Source: Oreohelix idahoensis
Taxonomy: Eukaryota > Mollusca > Gastropoda > Stylommatophora > Oreohelicidae
Assembly: GCA_024509875.1 (NCBI GenBank)
Contig: JAMPIV010017537.1
Location: 1-64,000 of the forward strand
Direction: 5' to 3'
Length of the DNA: 64,000 nucleotides
The notes under the pieces were generated by a model. It searched no databases. It was not told where the DNA came from and worked only from the letters and a program-made list of their open reading frames with translations. Every line of letters begins with the position of its first letter. The stretch's first letter is position 1. The position numbers and the translations under genes were made by a program. Shown here one piece after another: positions 33,469 through 44,503 of the stretch.

Positions 33469-36250
33469 TTAAGTGGCATCATGTGGGCATCTGGACAGAA
33501 TGTCCGCCATCACATTTTCTGAACCACGGATAGCTCGTACCGAAAAATGAAAAGGTTGAAGAGCGATTGCGTATCGAGTTGATCTCGAGCTCTTCAAGTT
33601 CTTACTTTGGATAGCCGTAAGAGCTTTTTGGTCAGTTTCCACTACGAAATGCGCGCCCAGAAGGAATCTTTGGAGTTTGAGAATTGACCAAACCATTGCC
33701 AATAATTCACGGTCTAAAACCGAGTAATTCCTTTCTGCAGCATTAAGTTTTCTGGATATATACATTACAGGATGCAGAGTTCCAGAGTACTCTTGCATTA
33801 GTGCCGCTCCAATCCCAGTGGATGAAGCGTCACTACGAAGAACAAATGTCTTATCTGTTGTAGGTAACACTAAAATAGGTGGTGATGAAAACATAGTTTT
33901 GATCTTCTCTAGTGAAGATTGGCATTCATGAGACCAGTGAACCATGTTAGGCGACCCTTTCTTTAATAGTGTAGAGAGAGGTGCCATGATAGAGGACAGA
34001 TTCGGAATGAAACGTCCATAAAATTGTATGAGACCTAAAAGACTTCGCACTTGCTTTTTAGTCCTAGGGATAGAGATGTTAAGTATCTTAGTGATATTAT
34101 GGTCTTCTGTCTTCAAGAAACCGTGGCCTACTCGATGGCCTAAGAAAGCAATTTCGCTAAAGCCAATACAAGCTTTAGATGGTTTTGCTGTCAGGTTATA
34201 CTCACGCAGAGTTGATAATAATTCAACTAACCCTGAATAGTGATCTTCCCAAGTATCGCTGAAAAGACAGATGTCGTCTAGATAAGCAATGACATCTGAC
34301 CGATACGATAGGATTCGACGCATCATGCGTACAAATGTAGCTGGTGCGTTCATAAGGCCGAAAGGCATAAAATTCCATTGGAAAAGGCCTCTGGGAGTAG
34401 AGAAAGCGGTAAGAGGTTTGGCGCGTTCGGATAATGGAACTTGCCAATATCCTTTAGACAAATCAAGTTTAGTGAAAAAATGCGATTTAGAAAGACGAGT
34501 AAGTAACTCTTCTAGTAAAGGCATAGGTTCAGCATCGAACTTCGTAACTTGATTCAATTTGCGATAGTCAACGCAAAGACGTATGTTATTGTCTTTTTTT
34601 CGAACAATAACCATCGGCGAAGAATATGCAGAAGTGGATGGTTCGATTATTTGTAAATCTATCATTTCATCCAACTCCTTTTCAACCTGTGTTTGGAAAT
34701 GTATAGGGATAGGATAAGGTCTAACCCTAATTGGAGTATGTTCAGTTAGAACAATGTCATGCTCAATGACATGAGTTTGTCCAGGGATGTCAGTGAGGAC
34801 ATCCTGAAATGTTTGTAACATAGACGAAACTTGTCGCCGTTCTCCTAGAGACAAATCAGGAGAAACAGTAACGTCTTTCCATGATTCACTAGAATGAAGT
34901 GGGATCATTGGAAGCGGAAGATTAACATCCGAAAAACTTGTTTCCTCATCCTGTATTACAGACAGTGATGAGTAATGACCATGTTTGACATGAGAATCGT
35001 CCGTTGCCTGGAAAATAGGCTGTAGATAGTCAGGACGTTCATGGAACTCCGTAAGCATATTGATGTGGAAGGTTTTATGCTTCCCGTTAATATCGACGAT
35101 GTAGTCAACATCTGAAATTTTCGATATTATATCGTACGGACCTTTCCAACTAATAAGGAGTCTATTTTCACGACAAGGTAGCAAAACAAATGCTTTGTCA
35201 CCAGGACAAAGTTGTCGTAAAGTTCTCTTCTTATTAGCAAATTGTCTTGCCTTCTGCTTAGCAAATTCAGAAGAGGACGTTGCCAATTTGCATGCTTCGA
35301 TAATCTTCTGTCTCAGCGCGATGATGACATACTCGTAAGAAGATTTTGTGTCATCGTCAATATTGTCAGCTGTTATAAGATCATGCAGCAAAGACATTGG
35401 GCCGCGCGGTCGCGCGCCAAAGACAAGTTCAAAGGGAGAAAACCCTGTATGTTCATTGGGGACCTCTCTGTACGCGAAGAGGGCCGCGGGTAAAACCCTA
35501 TCCCAATCTTGAGGATGATCCTCAGTTATCTTCCCTAATAAGTTCTTAAGTGTTCTATTTAGTCGCTCGACCATCCCATTGGACATAGGATGATAGATGC
35601 TACTCAAAGATCTCTCTATCTGTAGAGTAGACATTACTTGAGACATGGTATCCGATATCAGTTGGGTGCCATGATCTGATAATATTTCTCCGGGGAATCC
35701 CAGCCGAGAAAATATAAGCCAAAGAGCATCTGCAATGTCAGCGGTAGTAATGCTCTTTAGAGGGATAGCCTCTGGCCAACGTGTGCACATGTCTACACAC
35801 GTTAAGATAAACTGATGTCCTCTAGCAGATTTGATCTTGAATGGACCAATGATGTCTATCGCCATTTTCTGGAATGGACGAATAGGAATATCTGCAGCCT
35901 GAATAGGCGCAGCATGACGAGGACCTTTGGATTTGACTTCTTGACATACTTTACAGGATCGACAATAGATCCGTATGTCCTTGTTCACAAAAGGCCAAAA
36001 GAAAGCCGCAAGAACTCTTGACTTAGTACGGGAAAAACCCATGTGACCAGCACACTGCGAGTCGTGTGCATGTTGTAAGATCTTAACTCTCAAATTCTTG
36101 GGTACAAGAATCTGAGAATGACTTGACTTAGTGGAGTCTTGCACCATACGTACAAGTACGCCATTCTTCATTGTAATCCAAGATTTACAATTTGAATCTT
36201 TATTCGGATCACCTTTCGTTACAAGAGTGAAGAATTTCTTAAGAGTCGGA
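33469..36250 (-). CDS. pol: Element C pol: integrase, RT and RNase H
   Basis: Open for 900 codons counted from the internal Met at 36171, and a little further upstream to the frameshift near 36250. Numbering from that Met: integrase zinc region about 34-76 (HAHDSQCAGHMG, CRSCKVC); integrase catalytic D106, D166, E202 (D-x35-E); GPY module at 344; RT about 495-690 with KLDLSKGYWQVPL and YLDD at 630-633; RNase H about 776-895 with D781, E822 and D847, ending ADILSRCPHDAT. All key catalytic residues are present. By family knowledge the product copies element RNA in cytoplasmic particles and inserts the cDNA. Integrase ahead of RT is the defining oddity, and the same order occurs in element A. 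Confidence 0.95.
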
Positions 36251-38318
36251 TCTCTTCTTGTTGTTTTATAAACGAGTCACGAGAAATTACCAAGGGATCA
36301 TCTTGGTTATGCACTTCATTATCTTCAACAGATGAAGTTTCAGGCATATTGAGAGCTTGAGCTCTAGTGACTACTGCATTAGCAGATTGCATATTTTGAT
36401 TTTCCCAAACGGAAATTTGCTCCGGAGTGCATTCTTTGACTCCGTGAATGCGACCGATGATAAGATCAGCGATCGGATCCGGCAAAAGACATGCGTGTAC
36501 ATCTCCTGTGAAGAAAGGAGTAGCAATCCTAATGATAGCGGTAGAGTATTTCTCTATGGTGCCGCCAAATGTTACGCATTTGACTACTTTGCCTGTAGAA
36601 TGAGAAGGATCTATGAGTGACTGCCTAACCCCAATAGTTGTGCATCCAGAATCAAAAAGTACTGAGACTGGATTGTCATTTACCAAACCTTTGTGTAAGA
36701 CAAGAGAACCTCTCCCATCATGCGCGATTGACGCAGGAAGAGCGGGAAGAGGATGCCCACAGCTTAAAGTAGACACTGTGGTTGGCTCAAATAATGTTTT
36801 GCATTGGGGGCACTGAGATGCTCTCCCAAAATCAAAAGCGGCACATGCCATATTATTAGAGTCATCATTATCCTTATTTTGTTTATAGGCTTCGTGGGAC
36901 TCTTGCTGTGCAGAGTTCGCCTGGTAATGAGCTTTATGTTTTTTGTATTGTGCTCTACCTCTGTTATTATTGCCTCTGTACTTATCATTGTTTCCACTAT
37001 TATAACCCCTACTCGGGTTTGAATCATAGCTCCTTTGGTTATTATCATCATATTCATTATAATGAGTATCTCGGTAATTATGATCATGTTGTCTCCATGA
37101 AGGAAAACTTGGATAGTTTCTAGAATGACTTCCTTTGCGAAAGTTCCTGTAATTATGACCACCCCTGAATCGAGGGCTGTCAGCTCTTCTCCAGGTATTC
37201 GAAGAAGAACCCTGAAATGATTGGTTACCTTGGTTCTGATAACTGTAATAGTTACCTTTTTTATTAAACCTATTTTGAGGTTCTTGGAATTTGTGAGAGT
37301 GATTAGGGTTGTATGGTGTTGCAGAAGCAACTGGCATACCTTCTTTAACTTTACTGTTGCTAATAGCTACGTCCGGATGTGCAGTGACGTATTGGGTACA
37401 ATACTGTTCCATTTCTTTTAGAGACTTAGGTTTACGCTCATGTAGGAATTCGAGGAAAGGTTTATTTATACTTGACATAATCTTGTCTCTGAGTATCAAG
37501 TCCATAAGGGCTTCATAAGTCTTTTCTGTTTTGGATAGTTCAATCCAACGATCAAATGTAAGACGTGTTCTTGCAATGAATTCTGAGAATTCTACCCCTG
37601 CCTCAGGCACCATTGTCTTAAACAACTTCCGATAACCCTCTTCAGACAACTGATACTTCTTTAACAAGGCTGCCCTAATAACATCATAGTTATCTTTGTC
37701 AGCCTCTTCAACCAAACTTAAACTAGTCAGAGAATCACCTTTCAGATTTTCTGATAACTGGTTAGCATATTGCGATTTGTCCACATTATGTGCTCGACAC
37801 GAGCGTTCAAATCTGTTTAGCCAGAATGTTATGTCATCACTGGAAGGGTTGAACGCTGGTACCTTGACCTTGTAAGTAAAGGGTTTACCATTACCACCAG
37901 ATGCTTGATTACCATCACTTATGTTTGTTAACTTTAACTTTTCTAACTCAAATGCTAAAAGTTCTTTTTGGTGTTCATGTTCTCTTATTGCTTTTTTCTC
38001 TTGAGCTTCAGCTTCTCTTTGTAATCTTTTCTCTTCTGCAGCAGCCTCATCTTTTCTTTTCTCTTTTTCCATTTCCATCTGGAATCTTTTTTCATCAGTC
38101 TGTATCTGCAATTTCTTTTGTTCATAGTCTCTTTGTAATTTTTTTTCCTCAGCTTCTAATTTTTTCTCCTCAGCTGCTAATTTCTTTTCTTCAATCAATG
38201 CTTTTCTTTCTTCAGCAGCCAATGCTTTGTCATATTGAGCAACTGCCCATTCTTCTAATTGCTGACCAGTCTTATCAAGAATCTTGCCTTGTGTGATAAA
38301 ATAGTCTAAAGTAGACAT
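36219..38318 (-). CDS. gag: Element C Gag and aspartic protease
   Basis: 699 codons from ATG at 38318 (MSTLDYFITQGK). Residues about 30-130 form a Lys/Glu/Ala-rich coiled coil; 150-308 is the capsid-like part (KVPAFNPSSDDITFWLNRFE); 340-465 is rich in Asn, Arg, Gly and Tyr with RGG-like steps. Then come CPQC (503-506) and CGHPLPALPA (520-529). The protease has LFDSGCTTIG (DSG at 556-558) and DLIIGRIHG (619-626). No CCHC knuckle is present. The last 13 codons are out of frame after a one-base loss near 36250 relative to element A, ending the ORF before integrase. By family knowledge Gag packages RNA and protease matures the polyprotein. Confidence 0.92.
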   Translation of the reverse strand: MSTLDYFITQGKILDKTGQQLEEWAVAQYDKALAAEERKALIEEKKLAAEEKKLEAEEKKLQRDYEQKKLQIQTDEKRFQMEMEKEKRKDEAAAEEKRLQREAEAQEKKAIREHEHQKELLAFELEKLKLTNISDGNQASGGNGKPFTYKVKVPAFNPSSDDITFWLNRFERSCRAHNVDKSQYANQLSENLKGDSLTSLSLVEEADKDNYDVIRAALLKKYQLSEEGYRKLFKTMVPEAGVEFSEFIARTRLTFDRWIELSKTEKTYEALMDLILRDKIMSSINKPFLEFLHERKPKSLKEMEQYCTQYVTAHPDVAISNSKVKEGMPVASATPYNPNHSHKFQEPQNRFNKKGNYYSYQNQGNQSFQGSSSNTWRRADSPRFRGGHNYRNFRKGSHSRNYPSFPSWRQHDHNYRDTHYNEYDDNNQRSYDSNPSRGYNSGNNDKYRGNNNRGRAQYKKHKAHYQANSAQQESHEAYKQNKDNDDSNNMACAAFDFGRASQCPQCKTLFEPTTVSTLSCGHPLPALPASIAHDGRGSLVLHKGLVNDNPVSVLFDSGCTTIGVRQSLIDPSHSTGKVVKCVTFGGTIEKYSTAIIRIATPFFTGDVHACLLPDPIADLIIGRIHGVKECTPEQISVWENQNMQSANAVVTRAQALNMPETSSVEDNEVHNQDDPLVISRDSFIKQQEEIRLLRNSSLL

Positions 38319-39611
38319 CTTATCTAATAAGATCAGTAATTTGCAAAAGTAAATAAATTTACTTTCTTAGTCTTAATCAAAGACCTTGTATGATAACTTT
38401 GTAACCTGTGGAAAATAGTACTTAACTATCCCAATCACTGTGTGAAACAAGCCTTACAAAGGTCTTGTATAAATCCTTATATAATAACAGCTATAAGTTG
38501 CTGGTTCACTCTATAATATAAGTGCAGTGCACCAGAAATAGTGTTTTATATCCTCAACTGTGTACCTTTAGTAATAGCAATTAACTATCAGTTGATTCTT
38601 GTACATCAATTTATATGATCAACTATATTTTAAATAGTGTATGTCGATCAGGCACAAAACAAAACAGTTATACAGAAGAACATGAAAACATTTGCGGAAA
38701 TGAAATAAATCAAATGGGAAAAACAATAAAAGATAAACCGCAAGATGATAACAAATACAAATAACGCCACAGTATATAAATATAAATTGAGAATAGAACT
38801 GAAAGATAGAATAGGGTAGACCAACAAATTACAAACAAATCAAAACAAACTAAAGAACAGAGGAATATTACAAAAACAACAATGAGTACAGTCTTCACAG
38901 CTAACACTAATAGCAACAGCTGTCGCAGCAAATTTTCAATCAAGAAAATTGCACCTATAGAAACGCACACATCAGACCCTCTATTACGTGGGATACTCTG
39001 CTGTGTGACACCGCCCAACCGAAACAACAACCCGCTGGATACAAACAAATATCACATATAAATAGTTAAACATAAATACATAAATGCATAAATAGTATGG
39101 CAATATGATGTAAATAGAGTGTTGCAGAAAGAATGTGTTGGAATGAAGGCTCAGTTACACTGCCTAATAGTACAGTACTGTGGTACTTTATTAAACAAAT
39201 ACTTCTGGTCTAATTATTTTAAATTCAACACAGAAATAGAAGCTCCATCGTTGATGTGAATGATAACAATCGATGTAGGACTTCTCAGTTCAATAACATT
39301 TTCTTTCGCAAACACTGTCAAATATTCTCCAGTCCTGATGTGTAATGTTCTATGTTTCAACCAAGCTTGCTGTGTAACACTGTCAGTTGTATGGCAAATG
39401 TCCAATGAACCAAATGTCAACAAACCCTGACCTAGTTACTGCATACTCTCGACAGGACAGGTCACGCTGACATCACTGTAGAGTTGTACTGCTGATGTAT
39501 TTGTGTGTCGTAACAGACCCCAAGGAACGTCTGGTCTCAGTAGTTTACTTCTCAATATGGTCACTGTGCAGGTTGACCCAGGAAGCTGGCACACCAGTTG
39601 TTAAACTTCTT
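38319..39611 (-). other. Element C leader and putative primer region
   Basis: The stretch between the 5' LTR and Gag start has no credible ORF. In element sense, TGGTGTGCCAGCTTCC lies about 15 bases inside the LTR and begins with TGG, as does the candidate in A (TGGTGGCC); the tRNA is not identified. Confidence 0.55.
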
Positions 39612-41204
39612 TGTAGTTGTTGTTGTTAACTCATACTGGCTACTAGTTGATAAATTCTATTATTGGCCATGTAGTTGTAAAATCACGCTTTATTTGTTAA
39701 ATGACGTGAATGTCCACCAGTTGATATATGTAGATGTTGGGACTGGTGTAGTAAAGTGTAACGATTGTCAACTCATCAAACCCAGCACAGTTTTGGTCAT
39801 ACAGGTCATCTTGTCCTGGAACGTGATGAGGCTCCGACAAGAATGTGAGTGTAAACAATGAGTGTGTATGTGAATGTCAGAACGCGAATGGTAGCATGAT
39901 TCGATAGAGTTGACAGGTTGGTAGTACATCACTCATACTCACACTGTTCGAATTCAAGAAGTACTGGAACTACGGTGGTCTTTTTTTATAATATTTAATG
40001 GGACGCACACTTGGACAGTACGTGTATGGTTACAGGAACAAATGTCGACATAGACAGCATAATGTTGATCACAGGAATATCATCTTAAGTTAGCATTCAT
40101 GCTTGGCAAATATCATAATGGAGCATTCGTAAATAAGCATTCAGGGTTCCCTCATGTAAATCATCTGGCTTTACTGACTGGGCACGTCAGACCATAACCA
40201 ATATATAGGAAGGCTCCTAGACCTAACCTCGTCTAGCGAATATTCCTTCACGTAAAGTTCAATATATATATATTTCATAAAAATATAGGAATCCCAGACA
40301 TGGGTTCTCACATGTAGCAGTGATCTCTTGGTTCATCGAGCGATAGTACAGGCATCCCTTTTTCTCACTCGATAAATACAAAGTATATGAATTTCAACAT
40401 GGCTGTGCTTCTCTCGTGAGCTCCACTCACTATGGATACTGGCCAAAATTGGTCATTCGTTAAATGTCCTCATATCTTCATAGCTTCTCTCATAGAGGTG
40501 ATTGAATAATATCATACAATCTAGTGTTGATACATAGGAATGTCTTCTTCCTTTGAATAAATATTCTTTTCAAAAGTACCACTGTGCATCTGTTTATCAA
40601 CAACGGTGGCGAAGCCCAAGTTCATAATAAATTGTGGTTTTACCTTTTTATGCGAAATATAACTTTGCCATTCCTTGGCAAAAGAGAATAAACACTGGGG
40701 TAAAGTACATACAACATGTCTAAATGATTATCACTTTTCCCCATCCATATAAAGATCACTATTTCGGCAAAAAAGCCTGCTACAACAAAACTCGACATCC
40801 TCACAGGATGGCAGCCATGAATCACCCCCTTGCTAGCGATACTTCCGCTGCATAGCCTTTGACCTTTTCTAGCGACAACCAAATTAGTTCGACTTAGAAA
40901 TGCAAAGATATCCATATATAAGACAGACTCGTCCTACTCATACAAACACTACGTATAAATTCAGGCCATAGATATACTGAAGCAAGAACAATCTATTCCT
41001 ACCCAGCCAAAGAATAAATCGCAGTAGGCCTAGACTCGTCGCGGAGTCCGATCGAAGATGACGGAACTTTTTCCAAGGGAAGTAACTCAAAAATGACTTC
41101 TCCTTAAGCACTTAAAAAGGAAATACTTTGCTTCCAAAATATTTGCGAACATAATAAGAATATAAATGTATTATATTGCAAGATAGTAAAAATTGCCCTT
41201 TACA
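39612..41204 (-). repeat. Element C 5' LTR
   Basis: In element sense it runs from TGTAAAGGGC at 41204 to CTACA at 39612, giving TGTA...TACA ends. The inner boundary is inferred from these ends, since the matching piece of the other LTR differs there. Confidence 0.88.
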
Positions 41205-41401
41205 AAGTGTTTAGCCAAATCAAGGGAAACAATCCAAATTATAAATTTATGAATCAAGGGAAAGTCGAGTTCGATCTCTATATGGCCTTCAAATTGATAA
41301 AAATGGACTGCACCAAATTAACAGGCACAAAGCCATGTAATACGGACGCTCTAAAAGAAATGGATCGCTTAAGAAATGTTAGACCAGATTTACAATAAGT
41401 A
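41205..41401 (+). CDS. Possible host exon or ORF remnant
   Basis: Open frame of about 64 codons directly abutting the LTR of C, ending TAA at 41396-41398. The peptide FSQIKGNNPNYKFMNQGKVE..CTKLTGTKPCNTDALKEMDRL is of ordinary composition and contains no known motif to me. It has no ATG until 41249. It might be the end of a host gene split by element C, but no matching 5' part is found at the left flank (before 31442). Function unknown. Confidence 0.25.
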
Positions 41402-41464
41402 AAAATATTGTTTATATTTTAGTACGTCATAATTTTTGTAACACTAAAAAGAAGAACATAAAAA

Positions 41465-41735
41465 ATATTTTAAACACACGCTTTTAATACACTATAAACC
41501 CAAAAATAATTTTTAAAGGAGTTTATAACTTGCAGTAAAAAAAAGTAAGCTTAAGCGCTTATCATATATTTTATCCACAAGTGTTTAATGAAGTATAAAG
41601 CAGAAGTTAATTTCATGCAGAATCAGCGCCCCACGCTGTTTGTCAATTTGATGTTACATTATTTGACTGCAAGCAATAAACTCCTTGAAAATTTTTTGAG
41701 TTTTTAGTGTATTAAAAGCGTGTGTTTAAAATATT
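41465..41735. mobile_element. Foldback MITE, perfect 30-bp terminal inverted repeats
   Basis: 41465-41494 (AATATTTTAAACACACGCTT then TTAATACACT) is the exact reverse complement of 41706-41735, and weaker pairing continues inwards for about 20 bases. The 211-bp interior has no ORF. Size and structure fit a non-autonomous DNA transposon; the superfamily is undetermined. Confidence 0.85.
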
Positions 41736-41799
41736 GTTTATTTATTTGTTATTGTGTATGGTGTAGATCAAGATTTTGTTGCTCCTTACTTTATGTGTT

Positions 41800-42306
41800 G
41801 AGTAAGCTAAGTGGTTAAATGGAAATTATTATTCATTATCCAGTAATCTAAGTGATCAAATGGGAATTATTATTCATTAATTTAAGTGGCTGAATGGGAA
41901 CCATTAGCCATTGTCCAGTAACAACTCAGGTTGAATGGGATCCAGTAAGTTTTGCAGTTGAATGGGGACACCAATCCAGTAACCTAAGTGGTGTAATGGG
42001 AACCATGTGGGAATGATAACCATAAGAAAATGGCATCAGAGAATGTCAGCTCAGCTTGGTCTTCGTTAACACATTAGAAGAAAAAATTGTCCGATAATGA
42101 GAGATGCCTGTGACAGACACCAATATTTATGCGAGAAACAAACGGGTTTATATGACAGCAAACAACAAAGAAGATAAAGATCTCGTTTTTAAAGTTATTC
42201 TGACACTTTTGTCTGTGTCTTGATTCAAGAATAAACTATACATAACATTCTTTGGGGATTGTAAATAATGAAGGAAACCCGAGTCCTGTGAATTGTAAAT
42301 AAAATA
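41800..42306. repeat. Copy of the 40-bp-minisatellite-associated repeat
   Basis: Three degenerate units with AAGTGGTTAAATGGAAATTA and TTATTCATTATCCAGTAATC (41805-41900), then unique sequence through GCCTGTGACAGACACCAATA to 42306. The same order occurs at 49260-49734. Confidence 0.75.
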
Positions 42307-42590
42307 GGTTAATTAACAGGCACTCGTTGGACTGAAAGTAGACATCAGATTAAAAAAAAAAAGAATATAATGATAGGTTTACTGGAAATCGAACTGAGGA
42401 CTATCCAAACGGTGTCATCACCTTGCTGTGAAAGGACTTAGAACCAATTTTGCACCTCTGTGTATTCTTACACAAAGCGATGGCACTGTTTAGATGGTCT
42501 TCAGATTAATTCCCGGTTAGCCTTTACTTATATTTCTTTTCTCATGTCTGGTGTCAACCTGTCTGTTCAACGTGTGTCTTTTAATTACCT
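42307..42590. mobile_element. Foldback element copy 1
   Basis: Left arm 42307-42440 (TTAATTAACAGGCACT...CCATCACCTTGCTGTGAAAGG) and right arm 42470-42590 (AGCGATGGCACTGTTTAGAT...TTTTAATTACC) are imperfect reverse complements over about 120 bp. Copies also lie at 49735-50043 and split at 44375-48690. Confidence 0.8.
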
Positions 42591-42599
42591 ATAATTATG

Positions 42600-42715
42600 C
42601 AGCGAACAGTACCGTCAGCTGGACAAGGAAGTTAAACGCCAAACCCGAGCCAACAAAAGGAATTTCCTAGACGATCTTGCAAGACGGGCAGAAAAGGCAG
42701 CACTGAGAAATGAAC
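42600..42715 (+). pseudogene. LINE linker fragment (endonuclease-RT linker)
   Basis: One frame reads YRQLDKEVKRQTRANKRNFL then DDLARRAEKAA, resembling the segment between endonuclease and RT in RTE-type LINEs. It stops abruptly where the ORF1 sequence of element F begins. Confidence 0.5.
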
Positions 42716-43944
42716 GACAAAGTAATCAATGTCCTGGAGAATGTAGTAGGCAAAAGAGACAAAATAAGTATCAGAAGGCACCAACAGGAAGTGACACTTG
42801 CCCTGAATGATACGGAAAAGACTAAATCGCCGATGACTCTTCAGGCGTCAGGGCCTAAAGAATTTCAGCTACCACACCGGATCAAAATACAAGCAGAAAT
42901 CCACATAGAATTCAAGAAAGTAGTCACCAAAGGGATAGACACCAGCTTGTCAGACGCAGAGACCCTCGGCTGCATCCAGGCTGAAAACCCTCTGTACAGA
43001 ATCACACACACCGAAAGGCTAAAGTCCTGGAACAAAGAAGACACCAAACTGATAATAGTGAATTTACATGGGAAACAGTTCCGGAAAGCATCACTATTCA
43101 GAATAGACCCCGAAGAACACATGCCTACATCCCGCCAGTGATGCAGTGTTCGAAGTGCCAGGGATTTTCTCACACAAAAAACACGTGCAGAAAAGATACG
43201 GTCTGTAGATACTGTGCGGGCAGCCACGAATACAAAGACTGCCCTAAGGCAAAAAAAAAGACCTCGACTACCAAGCACCAAACAAAAATAGAAAATGTAC
43301 CAACTGCCTCGGAAATCACGGAGCACGATACCGTGGGTGTCCCGAATACCAACAAACAAGGCAAATAATTACAGTGGATATTTGAAAGAGGGTATCGTAC
43401 CAAGAGGCAAAAAACAGAGTGACGGCAAGTACTCTAGGTAATAGATGCCAAGACAGCCTAACCGGAAAAGGTCAGACAGCTCACGACTGAGATGAGAGAT
43501 CTGAAACAACAACTGCAAAAAGAGAGAGAAAACCGTCAGCCACACAAAAACAGAGCATCAACTGCCAGATGTGAGGAAATCCCTGATAACTCGGAAAGGG
43601 CGAAACAATTCATAAACGACATGAACATAATACACCAAGACATGAAAAGAATTCAGCAGCAGGTAGATAAAGACGTCAGGAAGCTGATAGAGCTGAAAGA
43701 GGGAAACGAAGAACTACTCAAAAGAATAGAGGCAGAAAGAATGGCCATTGAAGAAATTACATCTAACACACGAGAAACTAACACGAACGACCAATCAGAC
43801 GAAGAAGTAATCGAGGAAACGCTAGAAAAGCTACTCCCAACAATTATAGAAAAAGCGCTATTTCAGATACAGGAGATATGGAAGACACAAGAAACAGAAA
43901 CGAGGATGGCAAAAACACACAAAACCACACAAGCAAGACAGTGA
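42716..43944 (+). pseudogene. LINE ORF1 (element F): CCHC nucleic-acid-binding protein, frameshifted
   Basis: First block 42710-43141 (LPHRIKIQAEIHIEFKKVV, KSWNKEDTKLIIVNLHGKQF). Second block has CCHC fingers CSKCQGFSHTKNTC (43146) and CRYCAGSHEYKDC (43204); a third, CTNCLGNHGARYRGC, lies near 43297 in a shifted frame. The last block (43492-43944) is a Glu/Lys-rich coiled coil. These are features of ORF1 in the I/Nimbus group. By family knowledge ORF1 binds LINE RNA. Two frameshifts or stops break it. No ORF2 follows in this orientation. Confidence 0.75.
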
Positions 43945-44345
43945 ACGAACGAACTTTATTTTCAAAGGGTTGAGAATTGGGCACGCAGGCCCGTCTGACA
44001 TTCTGCCCTTCCTTTCTCTCACCTTTCATACTGAACCTACAGTTGATATTATAAGAAAAGATAATCTGATTAGGGGGGCATGTAATAAAAACTAATAAAG
44101 TATTCGAAAAGTCTACGAGGCAGGATACGAAATACACTATGGAACACGCCTCTGCAACACGAACAGACAAACAACGAAGAGAATCCAGACAGTCAGCTAG
44201 TGGTCCTTTTTAGGACCAGTCCTTTTCAGGACTAACAACCGGCCAGCATAGAAGAACCTAACACACAATATACCCCAATTATAACCTCTTTGGTTGAACA
44301 GGGTAAAACAGCAATATAGTCGACGAAAGAACGAACGAAAGAAGT
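43945..44345 (+). other. Element F 3' region and tail
   Basis: After the ORF1 stop comes about 400 bp of non-coding sequence including GGTCCTTTTTAGGACC and a final GAACGAACGAAAGAAG at 44325-44345. Element E ends (minus strand) in GCGAACGAAAGAAGAAG, so the two tails are related. Confidence 0.55.
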
Positions 44346-44489
44346 CCTGTAAATAGTAAACAAATAAATATAGGTAATTAACTGGCACTGGTTGGACAGA
44401 AAGAAAAACACCAGACAACAGAAAAAAATAATATATAATAGGCTTACTGAGAATCGAAATGAGGACCATCCAAACGGTGCCATCACCTT
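44346..44489. mobile_element. Foldback element copy 2, left arm
   Basis: GGTAATTAACTGGCACTGGT to CCATCACCTTGG matches the left arms at 42307 and 49735. Its right arm lies at 48582-48690, on the other side of LINE E. Confidence 0.8.
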
Positions 44490-44503
44490 GGTGTGAAAGA
44501 ATC
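44490..44503. repeat. Target-site duplication of LINE E, left
   Basis: GGTGTGAAAGAATC, identical to 48568-48581. Confidence 0.9.

Larger units (their letters stand above)
31442..41204 (-). mobile_element. LTR retrotransposon C, Gmr1-like Ty3/gypsy, nearly intact
   Basis: 5' LTR about 39612-41204, leader 38319-39611, Gag-protease 36219-38318, integrase-RT-RNase H 33469-36250, polypurine tract 33021-33041, 3' LTR about 31442-33020. The pol order is protease-integrase-RT-RNase H, the reverse of ordinary gypsy. LTR copies appear identical apart from one T-run length (31798 versus 39978). A single frameshift separates the two coding blocks. The outer target repeat is unclear (AAGTT left, AAGTG right). 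This is the youngest-looking LTR element here. Confidence 0.95.
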
